Assembly (NCBI GenBank): GCA_003661775.1
Contig: QMWT01000002.1
Location: forward strand, 1-46,000
DNA: 46,000 nucleotides
Direction of reading: 5' to 3'
DNA from: Thermoprotei archaeon
GTDB lineage: Archaea; Thermoproteota; Thermoprotei_A; Sulfolobales; Ignisphaeraceae
Shown: piece by piece, positions 37,389-46,000 of the stretch
Layout: each line of letters begins with the position of its first letter
How positions within the stretch are numbered: position 1 is the first letter of the stretch
Notes under the pieces: generated by a model
Seen by the model: only the letters and a program-made list of their open reading frames with translations
The model's database searches: none
What the model was told of the DNA's origin: nothing
Made by a program: the position numbers and the translations under genes

Positions 37389-39536
37389 TTACAGTAGAGG
37401 TAGACCTAACGCGGTTCTTATAGCTATTATGAACGGTATGAACACCGTTGACGATATTGCCATAAGCTTTATGAGTATGTTTATTGAGGGGCCTGCGGCG
37501 TCTTTAAGCGGGTCTCCTACGGTGTCGCCTATTACAGCTGCTTTGTGTGCCTCAGATCCTTTGCCTCCAAATGCTCCTGCCTCTATATGTTTCTTTGCGT
37601 TATCCCAAGTGTTACCGACATTACCTTGGAAGAGTCCTAGGAGAAGGCCTGAGGCTGTTGCTCCTAGCAATGCTCCTCCCAGTGCACGCAGCCCTAGGAA
37701 ACTCCCTACGAGTATGGGTGTTGCTAGCGCAATGATGCCGGGCACGAGCAACCTCTTTATAGCATACCTAGTAACTATGTTGACGGCGCGCGCATAGTCT
37801 GGCTTTTCTTTCCACTCAAGAATTCCGGGCCTCTCTCTGAACTGTCTTCTTATCTCCTCTACGAGCACGAAAGCCGCCGCAGTGACAGCGTCAACGACTA
37901 CAGCTGTGAAGAGAGCTGGTACTGCAGCACCTATTACTAGGCCTGCTAGGACGTCGGGTCTACTTAATGAGAAGAGTGTTGTTATTTCAACCTCGCCTAG
38001 GTAGGGCTTGAGGTTTGAGACGTATGTAAATAGCAGGGCCAGCGCTGTTAAGGCTGCCGAGCCTATGGCGTATCCCTTGGATATGGATTTCATGGTGTTG
38101 CCGGCCGAATCTAGTTTGTCTGCTAATTCGCGGACCTCCTCTGGGTAGCCAGCCTGCTCGGCCAGTCCAGCGGCGTTGTCGACTATAGGGCCGTAGGCAT
38201 CGGCCGACACTACTATGCTGGTGACTGCAAGCATGCCTACTCCTGCCAGGGCCACCGAGTATATTCCTCCGAGAACTCCGGCAAGCCCCAATCCTGCGAT
38301 CGTTGTGTGCCCCACGTAGTAAGCTGTCAGCGTAGCTAGAGCTATTGAGAGTGTTGGTATGAATGTGCTATAGAAGCCCATCGAGAAGCCGCTTAGTATT
38401 GTGAGAGCAGGGCCGGCACGGGAAAACGCTGCCACAATTTTCACAGGTTTATAGCTCGGAGATGTGAAGTAATCGGATGTGAAACCGATGATTCCACCCG
38501 CTATTAATCCTGATAGTGCTGCTACCCACAAACCTTGTAGGTGGTGGAAACCTAGCAGGATTCCTACGATGTAAGTTACTACAGCTACTAGTGTTAAGCC
38601 TACAATAGAAGTTAAGGTCAAGGTTCTGGAGGGTTCGCGTAGGGGCGAGAATTCTACGAACTGAACAGCTGCTATGGATGTTAGCAATGCTACGGTAGCA
38701 AATACCAAGGGGTACGCAACTAAGTTGAAGGCTTCTGTAGCTATGAAGGTGGCTATGCTCATGGCTGCGACTATGCTCTCAACGTACGATTCGAACAGGT
38801 CGGCACCCATACCAGCACAATCTCCAACATTGTCCCCTACATTATCGGCTATGACTCCTGGATTCCGCGGATCGTCTTCAGGGATACCTACCTCAACTTT
38901 CCCCACTAGATCGGAACCTACATCAGCTGCTTTGGTGTAGATACCTCCGCCGACCCTCGCAAAGAGGGCAACAGTGCTTGCACCAAATGCGTAACCTAGG
39001 ACTGGTGTAACAGCTGCCCGCAGCTCCTCTATACTTGAAGCGCTTTCTGCTCCAAAGAGCTTTAACAGTAATGAGATTCCTAGAACACCAACGCCCCCCA
39101 CTAAGAACCCGGTTACGGAACCTCCTCGGAAGGCAATCCTCAGAGCTCTCTTGAGGTTGTGTTCTTTGAGAACTGAAAGTACTCGAACATTTGTTAGTAT
39201 CGCTGTGTACATACCTATGATACTTACTGCAGCGGAACTTAGCGCTCCCAGAAAGTATGCTAATCCAGTATTTAGCATAAGCGAGTTTCTGTTAATAGCA
39301 CCCGATATCAGTAGCAGTAGTGTAATTGCCATGAACACTGTTGTAACAACAGTATACTGGGATCTCATGAAGGCGAGGGCAGCTTCGCGTATGTATTCAT
39401 GGATCTCTGCAGCACGATCGCGAGGGTACGAGGTTCTGAATATTACGTACATTAGGTAGGCTACATATAGAAGCGCGATTATTCCTGCTGCAATGCCGAG
39501 GTTTATTGCTAGAGTTACTATGTTCATGGCTCCCAC
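37389..39536 (-). CDS. hppA: Membrane-bound proton-translocating pyrophosphatase
   Basis: 715 aa; GGGIYTKAADVGSDLVGKVEVGIPEDDPRNPGVIADNVGDNVGDCAGMGADLFESY. Confidence 0.97.
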   Translation of the reverse strand: MGAMNIVTLAINLGIAAGIIALLYVAYLMYVIFRTSYPRDRAAEIHEYIREAALAFMRSQYTVVTTVFMAITLLLLISGAINRNSLMLNTGLAYFLGALSSAAVSIIGMYTAILTNVRVLSVLKEHNLKRALRIAFRGGSVTGFLVGGVGVLGISLLLKLFGAESASSIEELRAAVTPVLGYAFGASTVALFARVGGGIYTKAADVGSDLVGKVEVGIPEDDPRNPGVIADNVGDNVGDCAGMGADLFESYVESIVAAMSIATFIATEAFNLVAYPLVFATVALLTSIAAVQFVEFSPLREPSRTLTLTSIVGLTLVAVVTYIVGILLGFHHLQGLWVAALSGLIAGGIIGFTSDYFTSPSYKPVKIVAAFSRAGPALTILSGFSMGFYSTFIPTLSIALATLTAYYVGHTTIAGLGLAGVLGGIYSVALAGVGMLAVTSIVVSADAYGPIVDNAAGLAEQAGYPEEVRELADKLDSAGNTMKSISKGYAIGSAALTALALLFTYVSNLKPYLGEVEITTLFSLSRPDVLAGLVIGAAVPALFTAVVVDAVTAAAFVLVEEIRRQFRERPGILEWKEKPDYARAVNIVTRYAIKRLLVPGIIALATPILVGSFLGLRALGGALLGATASGLLLGLFQGNVGNTWDNAKKHIEAGAFGGKGSEAHKAAVIGDTVGDPLKDAAGPSINILIKLMAISSTVFIPFIIAIRTALGLPLL

Positions 39537-39643
39537 GCTTCAGCACTTCTTAAACTACGAGGAAAGGGTACTCTAATTTTACGCGGGATGCATGCTTTAG
39601 CTCGTGGTTTAGGGATGTGCGTGATAAAGTATGTGTTTAAGAT

Positions 39644-40330
39644 TTATGCTTTCCAAGTTTTAGCTGCGGCTTCGGCCATTTCCTTGATTACCTTTGCGGG
39701 ATCGGGGGCCTTCATTATGGCCGAGGCTACTAGGACTCCTGCTGTTCCCAACCTTATAGCAGCTTCGACATCTTCAGCTTTCGAGATTCCTGCACCTGTT
39801 AATATTATGACGTCTTTGTTGACTCTCCTTACTCTTTCAACAGTTGATGTTATTACCTCCGGCTTAGCCTTGGAAACGGCAATGCCTGTACCTATGAGCT
39901 CAGGCGGCTCTACAGCTAGTGCTGTGGGTTCAATTGCTGCAACCGCAGCCGCTGTTACTGCTGTATCCGCACATACTAGAGTCTCTAGCCCCAACTTCTT
40001 GGCCATGTCCACTCCCTTGACGATCTCGTCCAAACGTAGTCTATGCTCGCTATGGTTTAGAAGTACTCCGTGGACACCTACCTCTTTGAGCGCCTCTATG
40101 GGTATCCATCCTGTATGCGCGCCAAAACTGAGCGGATCTCCGTGCTGTGCGTATACGGGAATCTCGACTGATTCTAGTATTGAGCGTAGCTCTGTGTGTG
40201 GAGGTATGACTATGACTTCGATCCCCACTTCTTTTGCTATGCGTTCTGCGGCTTTTGCTACCTCTAGAGCTTTTCTACCAAAAGCTGTAGGATACGTCTT
40301 GAAGTTTATGGCTAGTACGGGAGTACGCAT
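39644..40330 (-). CDS. tpiA: Triosephosphate isomerase
   Basis: LAINFKTYPTAFGRKALEVA; GVLLNHSEHRLRLDEI; GAGISKAEDVEAAIRLGTAGVLVASAI. Confidence 0.95.
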   Translation of the reverse strand: MRTPVLAINFKTYPTAFGRKALEVAKAAERIAKEVGIEVIVIPPHTELRSILESVEIPVYAQHGDPLSFGAHTGWIPIEALKEVGVHGVLLNHSEHRLRLDEIVKGVDMAKKLGLETLVCADTAVTAAAVAAIEPTALAVEPPELIGTGIAVSKAKPEVITSTVERVRRVNKDVIILTGAGISKAEDVEAAIRLGTAGVLVASAIMKAPDPAKVIKEMAEAAAKTWKA

Positions 40331-40404
40331 CTTCGAACACCTAACGTTGGGTCATTTTGTACAAAAGAGCGGAATCTGGATAAAAAAGTGTTTTAGAAAA
40401 ATCT

Positions 40405-41571
40405 TTACTCGTGGGTCTCCAACAGACCTGTCCTTACCTTGGGTCCTTTGACTTCGTACAAGCGCGCCTCCTTGAACCTGTCCTTGAGCTTCTCTAGGAC
40501 TTGAGGTAGTGTTGTGTACTCCATCTCCTCGGGCCCTAGCCTATGCGGCATGAATGGGCCGTGTCTGCGTACGTAGTCGGCAATCTGCTGTGCTACTCTG
40601 CGTGTCTCATCGAATGCTGGGTCGTCGAATAGGTCAGCGGGTCCGACAAGTTTACCGTTCTTTATGTTGAAGCCTAGTGCTACAACCCTTGGTGGGCCGT
40701 CGAACCTAGTGCACCTAGCATTACGCTGAGATACTGGCATTAGTGGGCCCCAGTGGCTGCCGCGCATCCACCCTGCTACTAGGTGCGGGAATGCGAAGGG
40801 TTCGAGGACTTCGCCTAGCGCTGGGAAGCCTGACTGTGCTCTAACTATCATTACTGGGTCATCCTTACCTACGTATCTACCTGCTATCAGGTTGAGCCTC
40901 TCTACGGATACGACAGCAGCGATCTCATTATCGTGCTTTCTGTAAACTCTCCTAATGACGAACCTTGCTGGAGTCCCTATGAGTGCAAGAATGTCGTAAA
41001 GTTCCTCCGGCGCACTCATCTCAACGTACTTGCCTTCGAAGACGTCGTAGATCTCGAATTTGAAGCCGTTATGCAGCCTAGGATCTATTACGAGTCCTGC
41101 AGTGTTGAAGGGATCTGCGAAGATTCTGAACAGAGGAAGGTTGAATGCTCCTGGCTCGGTCTTATCGGCCATGAACACTACCACGGGCTCTGCAGGTCTT
41201 TCTACGAACTCCATTTCAGCAACTCCTGGTCCTAGGCCGCGCACGTTGCCGGAGAAGGCCTCTGTGAGCAGGTCTTGGCCAGCAGCATAGAGCCCTAACT
41301 CCTTGGCAACTTTTGCTGCTTCCTTGAATGCGTTCCACGCTACTTCGTGAATCTCTGGCGAGTCAACGCCCTTATAGTGTGTCATTATGAGCTCTAGGTC
41401 GTCACCTACATTGGTTACATAGTAGTCATTGATGATCCCCTTGCTCTTAGCCTCAGCGAGAACCCTTGAAGCAGCAGCCATTGTATCAGGATGGACTACA
41501 TGGTGTCCAGCAAGGGATCCTATATCGGCTTTTATTACCGATATCGTAACTTTCTTTTTCTCTTCAGGCAT
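40405..41571 (-). CDS. Fructose-1,6-bisphosphate aldolase/phosphatase
   Basis: TISVIKADIGSLAGHHVVHPDTM; FMADKTEPGAFNLPLFRIFADPFNTAGLVID. Confidence 0.96.
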   Translation of the reverse strand: MPEEKKKVTISVIKADIGSLAGHHVVHPDTMAAASRVLAEAKSKGIINDYYVTNVGDDLELIMTHYKGVDSPEIHEVAWNAFKEAAKVAKELGLYAAGQDLLTEAFSGNVRGLGPGVAEMEFVERPAEPVVVFMADKTEPGAFNLPLFRIFADPFNTAGLVIDPRLHNGFKFEIYDVFEGKYVEMSAPEELYDILALIGTPARFVIRRVYRKHDNEIAAVVSVERLNLIAGRYVGKDDPVMIVRAQSGFPALGEVLEPFAFPHLVAGWMRGSHWGPLMPVSQRNARCTRFDGPPRVVALGFNIKNGKLVGPADLFDDPAFDETRRVAQQIADYVRRHGPFMPHRLGPEEMEYTTLPQVLEKLKDRFKEARLYEVKGPKVRTGLLETHE

Positions 41572-41691
41572 CAGGACGCACCCTTCATGTAGACTCTTCC
41601 CAGAGCAAGTTAATTACTTATACTTTTGTAAAGGTTCTGTCTAGTGGTACTTGTTCGAGTTTTAAGAATTGTTACACCTAAAAGATTTTCT

Positions 41692-43539
41692 CTATTCCTC
41701 CTCTTCTTCAGGCGTTTTTACCTCAGTATAGAAGTATTCGCCTATTGATTTCTGATAGCGGTCCAGATAACTACCGGGTTTGTTCATGCGGGGTCTGCCT
41801 GTTCTGGGATCTCGTCTGAAAGTTATGTTCAGCTGTTTTAAGAAGTAGTTCAGCGATTTATGAACTTGATCGGGGAACTTGGCTACTCCATGTCTTCCTG
41901 GGGTTCCAGTGAAGACTATGATCCTGTCTACTGCGTAGTCTATGAGCGTAAAATCGTGCTCTACCACGAACACCCCTGCTCTCCGCATGCGCGCAACACG
42001 CTTAATCGATCTTGCAATAGCGAGTCTATCCTCTACATCGACGTGGGCAGAAGGTTCGTCGAGCAGGTATATGTCTGCATCTTTAACAAGAGTTATAGCG
42101 ACTGCAAGTTTCTGAAGTTCACCTCCGCTGAGGTGCTTAACACTTTTCTTCAAAAGCCTATTTAAACTCAGAGCTACAATGATATCGTTGAACATCCATG
42201 ATGACGGATTTAGACAATCTTCGTTAGCTTTTTTAAGGCTTTCCTCAACAGTTTCTTCAAACATTTTGATAGAGAGGTACTGGGGTTTGTAGCTCACGTT
42301 GAACATCGATACCGTGGTGTAGCCTTCGTCTGGTTGTAACTCTCCTGCAAGCAATCTTATCAGTGTAGTCTTTCCTATTGCGTTCGGGCCTATAAGTCCT
42401 ATAACCTCTCCACGAAAGATCCTGCCAGGTTCAACATCTAATACAAATTCGTCGAGTTTCTTCCTCATGGAGCCCCATTCAGCTAGGACTTCGCCCGTGG
42501 AAGCTATATAGTTGGCGTCTTCCCTAGCTTCATGAAGTCTGAATACTATTCTTTCAGATCTTATCCTCATGTTTTCGGCGGGTAGGTACCCCTCTAAGAA
42601 ATGGTTTATACCAGCACCGGTACCATAAATTCTAGAGAAGAACCCATATACTCCTGGCTCGCCGTATACTATGGTCACATAATCAGATACATAGTCGAGC
42701 AGCACAAGGTCATGCTCTACAACTAGTACATATGCATTTTTTGGAAGTAAAGTTCTTAATGCTTGAGCTAGTCTGAGCCGTTCACGTATATCTAAATATG
42801 TACCGGGTTCGTCAAAGATGTAGACGTTGGAATTTCTTAGTATTGCAGCAGCGACTGCAAGTTTCTGAAGTTCACCTCCGCTGAGGTGCTTAACATTCTT
42901 ACTAAGAATGTTTTTCATGGACAACATGTCTACTACTTCTTTAACCAAACCACGCTCATCAACTCTTTTAATTATTGAGCCTACATCACCCTTCACGAAT
43001 TTTGGTATTATGTCAACTTGCTGAATTTTATGAACTACACGAAGCTCTTTGTTGTATAATTTAGATAAATAAAGTTGGAGCTGAGTCCCGCGGAACTTCT
43101 CTATAACCTCGTCTGGGCTAGGCTGCTTATCGTAGTGACCTAGGTTAGGAATAAGCTCTCCTGCGAGGATCCTCATAGCAGTCGTCTTGCCGCTGCCATT
43201 CTTACCTATTACACCGACTACTTTTCCTTGAATTGGTGTGGGTAGTCCGTATAACTTAAATGCGTTAGGGCCGTACCGGTGAACGAGTTTCTCTTCTAAT
43301 TCCTCTGGAAGATTTACAACCTTGATTGCTTGATAAGGACACTTCCGTACACAGATTCCACAAGCTATGCAGAATTCCTCTTTTATTATAGGTTTACCCT
43401 TTCTCTCCGCAGCTAACTCTATTGCTTTATATGGACGGGTCTTGTTGATTGGGCAGAATCTAACGCAAGGAGTTCCACACTTCTCGGGATGACATAACTG
43501 ATAATCTATTACTGCTATTCTAGCCATTGTACACACCAT
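41692..43539 (-). CDS. ABCE1/Rli1-family ribosome-recycling ATPase
   Basis: Two ferredoxin-like Cys clusters; two ABC domains each with KHLSGGELQKLAVA. Likely start MARIAVIDYQLC. Confidence 0.96.
   Translation of the reverse strand: MVCTMARIAVIDYQLCHPEKCGTPCVRFCPINKTRPYKAIELAAERKGKPIIKEEFCIACGICVRKCPYQAIKVVNLPEELEEKLVHRYGPNAFKLYGLPTPIQGKVVGVIGKNGSGKTTAMRILAGELIPNLGHYDKQPSPDEVIEKFRGTQLQLYLSKLYNKELRVVHKIQQVDIIPKFVKGDVGSIIKRVDERGLVKEVVDMLSMKNILSKNVKHLSGGELQKLAVAAAILRNSNVYIFDEPGTYLDIRERLRLAQALRTLLPKNAYVLVVEHDLVLLDYVSDYVTIVYGEPGVYGFFSRIYGTGAGINHFLEGYLPAENMRIRSERIVFRLHEAREDANYIASTGEVLAEWGSMRKKLDEFVLDVEPGRIFRGEVIGLIGPNAIGKTTLIRLLAGELQPDEGYTTVSMFNVSYKPQYLSIKMFEETVEESLKKANEDCLNPSSWMFNDIIVALSLNRLLKKSVKHLSGGELQKLAVAITLVKDADIYLLDEPSAHVDVEDRLAIARSIKRVARMRRAGVFVVEHDFTLIDYAVDRIIVFTGTPGRHGVAKFPDQVHKSLNYFLKQLNITFRRDPRTGRPRMNKPGSYLDRYQKSIGEYFYTEVKTPEEEEE
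42097..42142. repeat. 46-nt direct repeat, copy 1 (second ABC domain of ABCE1)
   Basis: agcgactgcaagtttctgaagttcacctccgctgaggtgcttaaca; identical to 42850..42895. Confidence 0.95.
42850..42895. repeat. 46-nt direct repeat, copy 2 (first ABC domain of ABCE1)
   Basis: Identical to 42097..42142; encodes the VKHLSGGELQKLAVA region. Confidence 0.95.
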
Positions 43540-43634
43540 AGGTAGATTTTGTTTATATTAACGGGGCGGATATGTTATGTTTCTAGCATGACATTGATTA
43601 AGAAATCATTAGAGTTTATCATCAGCTGTAAAAA

Positions 43635-43784
43635 TCACCACTCTTCTTCCCACTCTTCTTCCTCTTCCCACCATTCTTCCTCTTCTTCCCACTCCTCCTC
43701 GTACCTCATGGCTACCAACCACTGTTTTGGTCGTGAATACGACTCTTTGGCGGGAAATAAAAATTTTGTAAGTAAAGCCGTCAT
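43635..43784 (-). CDS. Small ORF (49 codons) with Glu/Trp-rich C-terminal tract; not in the supplied ORF track
   Basis: MTALLTKFLFPAKESYSRPKQWLVAMRYEEEWEEEEEWWEEEEEWEEEW*, read manually. An alternative start at 43709 gives a 24-aa peptide. Confidence 0.45.
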   Translation of the reverse strand: MTALLTKFLFPAKESYSRPKQWLVAMRYEEEWEEEEEWWEEEEEWEEEW

Positions 43785-43866
43785 CTATTTCTAGAACTAC
43801 GTAACCGACATAGAAGATGGGCTACAACTCATAATGCCACGGTATAAGGGAGATAACCCATCTCTA

Positions 43867-44418
43867 TTAGGTTCGGAACAGTATATCGCTCATAGCAACA
43901 ATCTCTAAGTGTAATAGTGGAAAGAGATGCTCAGGAAGTCTAGTTAGCGAAACTCGTTCTAGCAATTCACGCTCATATAGACTTGGAGTTTTGTCGAAAA
44001 AGTCCTTGACAATCCTAACGTTAACTTTGCCTGAAATACTCAAACACTCAGCCACAGGACGACATGAAGCAGGAAGGAGTAGCAGGAAGAGATTACGGTT
44101 TCCAAGGTTCAGCACCTGATTAAGCATAGCTAGCATATCTCGTATTTGTCGTGTTCCGAAGATCCTTAGCAAGATCTCTATGTCAAGTTTGCGAGATACA
44201 TTACGTCCCTGTCTGAATGCCTCTAAGGAGAGGAGATATGCGAGTATGGGAACCCGCAGATCCACGCGAAGGTATGGGATCAGTGCTAGTTCTTCGCTAC
44301 ACCGTGGTGTAGTCTTACAACATTCTTGTACAAGTCTTTTCAGTTTCTCTATGTCTGCTTGAGGATATTGGAGTTCGTAGACCAGAAGACTAAGTCGTTT
44401 AGACTCGTTAACCTCCAT
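43867..44418 (-). CDS. KEOPS subunit Cgi121-like protein
   Basis: KLDIEILLRIFGTRQIRDMLAMLNQVL resembles the Cgi121 GTRQI motif; size fits. Confidence 0.62.
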   Translation of the reverse strand: MEVNESKRLSLLVYELQYPQADIEKLKRLVQECCKTTPRCSEELALIPYLRVDLRVPILAYLLSLEAFRQGRNVSRKLDIEILLRIFGTRQIRDMLAMLNQVLNLGNRNLFLLLLPASCRPVAECLSISGKVNVRIVKDFFDKTPSLYERELLERVSLTRLPEHLFPLLHLEIVAMSDILFRT

Positions 44419-44680
44419 GGTTTACGGGCACCAATGTTAGGACGTCGTCATCATCTATTTCGGTGTCCATACCTGAAAGGACTTGATAATCAACATCATT
44501 TATGAACAATAGATAGCCCGGTTTAGGGCCATTGGTGTCTAGTACCTCTGCGAGCCGATGGTTCTTCTTCACAAGTACTTCAATTAGATCGCGCAATTTC
44601 ATCTTTTTGCCTAGTTTGATCTCGATTCCACCTCCAAAAACTCTCCTGAGCCCCCCTACGAACACCAGCTTCAAGATCAT
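44408..44680 (-). CDS. MoaD/ThiS/Urm1-like ubiquitin-fold protein (C-terminal GG)
   Basis: 90 aa beta-grasp-like protein ending DDVLTLVPVNHGG. Confidence 0.8.
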   Translation of the reverse strand: MILKLVFVGGLRRVFGGGIEIKLGKKMKLRDLIEVLVKKNHRLAEVLDTNGPKPGYLLFINDVDYQVLSGMDTEIDDDDVLTLVPVNHGG

Positions 44681-44693
44681 TTGACCTCAATTC

Positions 44694-44912
44694 TCAAGCT
44701 TGTGCAGCCTGTCTTTCCTCAGTGCGTTTTTGCAACGCTACTAAATGAGTTATGTATCCAGCGATTTGGTTCCGCAGCTTCTTCGATGGCGTTATGAGCA
44801 CCTTCTTGACAACCTCCTTATTGTGTTCAAAATTATCTGTGAACAAGTCTGGATAGAGTGCTAATAGCTTTCTTGCAGTTCTCTTCACTAGCGATATTCT
44901 GACCTTTCCCAA
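44694..44912 (-). CDS. rps17e: Ribosomal protein S17e
   Basis: (L/M)GKVRISLVKRTARKLLALYPDLFTDNFEHNKEVV; TTG start at 44912 is likely, rather than the ATG at 44924. Confidence 0.9.
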   Translation of the reverse strand: MGKVRISLVKRTARKLLALYPDLFTDNFEHNKEVVKKVLITPSKKLRNQIAGYITHLVALQKRTEERQAAQA

Positions 44913-44986
44913 GGGGTAGCACACCTATGATTCTCTAACTATGTACAGCTCTTATTTAAAGATAGTTGGGTGAAGTTTCAACAAGG

Positions 44987-45024
44987 TTTATATAGAAGCG
45001 CTTCTAATCACCTCGTTGGAGGTG
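44987..45024 (+). promoter_or_regulatory. Thermosome promoter region: TATA-like TTTATATA, overlapping 14-nt palindrome TAGAAGCGCTTCTA, and a GGAGGTG Shine-Dalgarno-like motif
   Basis: ttTATATA at 44987-44994; palindrome 44993-45006; ggaggtg about 45018-45024, just upstream of ATG 45032. Confidence 0.65.
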
Positions 45025-45031
45025 CAAAGCG

Positions 45032-46000
45032 ATGGCGACTGTCCCACAGTACGAACCAACGGGTATACCTGTAATAATACTAAAGGAAGGTACATCACGT
45101 ACTGCTGGAAGAGACGCTCTGAGAGCTAACATAATGGCTGCTGTGACGGTTGCTGAGATCATAAGAACTACCTATGGTCCTAGAGGTATGGATAAGATGC
45201 TAGTTGACGCGCTAGGTGATATCACGATAACAAATGACGGTGCTACAATACTGGACAAGATGGACGTTCAGCACCCTGCTGCTAAGATGCTCGTACAGAT
45301 AGCTAAAGGACAAGACGAAGAGGTAGGTGACGGAACTAAAACTGCCGTGATATTTGCAGGCGAGCTTCTGAAGAATGCAGAGGAGCTCATCGAGAAAGGC
45401 ATCCATCCGACAGTTATAGTATCGGGGTACAAGAGAGCGCTTGAATACGCTGCAAAGGTTGCTTATGAGATCTCTGAACCTATCGACATAAACGATGAGA
45501 ACATCTTAAAAAGGATAGCCATGTCTTCTCTGACCAGCAAAGCTGTTCATGGTGCACGTGAACACCTAGCGGACATTGCGATCAAGGCAGTTAGACAGAT
45601 TGCTGAGAAACGCGGTGACAGATGGTACGTAGACCTCGACGCGGTTCAGATAATAAAGAAGCATGGTGCAAGCCTCCTAGATTCAAGAATAGTGTACGGT
45701 ATAGTCCTCGATAAGGAGGTTGTGCATCCTGGTATGCCTAGGAGGGTTGAGAATGCTAGGATCGCGTTGATAGACGCACCGCTAGAGGTCGAGAAGCCTG
45801 AACTAGATGCTGAGATAAGAATAATGGATCCGATGCAAATGCGCAGGTTCTTAGAAGAAAAGGAGAATATACTCCGTGACATGGTTGAGAAGATTGCTGG
45901 TATTGGTGCTAATGTTGTTATTTGTCAGAAGGGTATTGATGATGTTGCTCAGCACTACCTAGCTAAGAAGGGTATACTCGCAGTTAGGAGGGTGAAGAGA
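45032..46000 (+). CDS. Thermosome (group II chaperonin) subunit, truncated by window end
   Basis: [59 protein letters not shown]...[22 protein letters not shown]; open to the end of the window. Confidence 0.97.
   Translation, partial: MATVPQYEPTGIPVIILKEGTSRTAGRDALRANIMAAVTVAEIIRTTYGPRGMDKMLVDALGDITITNDGATILDKMDVQHPAAKMLVQIAKGQDEEVGDGTKTAVIFAGELLKNAEELIEKGIHPTVIVSGYKRALEYAAKVAYEISEPIDINDENILKRIAMSSLTSKAVHGAREHLADIAIKAVRQIAEKRGDRWYVDLDAVQIIKKHGASLLDSRIVYGIVLDKEVVHPGMPRRVENARIALIDAPLEVEKPELDAEIRIMDPMQMRRFLEEKENILRDMVEKIAGIGANVVICQKGIDDVAQHYLAKKGILAVRRVKR

Noticed and set aside
39588-40451. 287-aa plus-strand ORF over tpiA
   Set aside because: Antisense to confidently identified TIM; Ala/Ser/Thr-rich shadow ORF.
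43549-43794. Plus-strand 81-aa ORF (Ser/His-rich HHSSSHSSSSSHHSSSSSHSSS)
   Set aside because: Antisense reading of the E/W tract, begins at a weak TTG within the likely ABCE1 promoter. Cannot be fully excluded because the variable codon positions coincide on both strands.

Overview
The window is a gene-dense piece of a hyperthermophilic crenarchaeal chromosome (Thermoprotei-like; species not asserted), almost entirely housekeeping and information-processing genes. I found no rRNA, no CRISPR array and no convincing mobile element. Main loci: glycine cleavage (gcvT, gcvPA, gcvPB); replication (PCNA, PriL, Orc1/Cdc6); transcription (TFB, a TFB-ribbon-like factor, an Rpc34-like wHTH); RNA modification and RNP genes (GatDE, aNop56, fibrillarin, Gar1, Trm1, Trm5-like, TYW3-like, TrmG10-like, RNase Z, Cgi121, Urm1-like); SRP19; ribosomal proteins S30e, S8e and S17e; AhcY; H+-PPase; TIM; FBP aldolase/phosphatase; ABCE1; and a thermosome gene running off the right edge. 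There are two tRNA genes: an intron-containing tRNA-His and a tRNA-Ala. The most interesting non-obvious items are: (i) a 49-codon ORF, below the ORF-track cutoff, whose C-terminus is a near-symmetric Glu/Trp tract (EEEWEEEEEWWEEEEEWEEEW); (ii) two intergenic C/D-box sRNA candidates, one with a guide resembling the antisense of a tRNA D-arm; (iii) a 13-bp perfect hairpin inside gcvPB; (iv) an SRP19 gene whose conserved N-terminus has no ATG/GTG/TTG start; (v) a GC-rich structured intergenic element near cdc6 and tRNA-Ala; (vi) an amidohydrolase-like protein lacking the metal-binding HxH. All homology calls are from motif recognition by eye; no searches were run.
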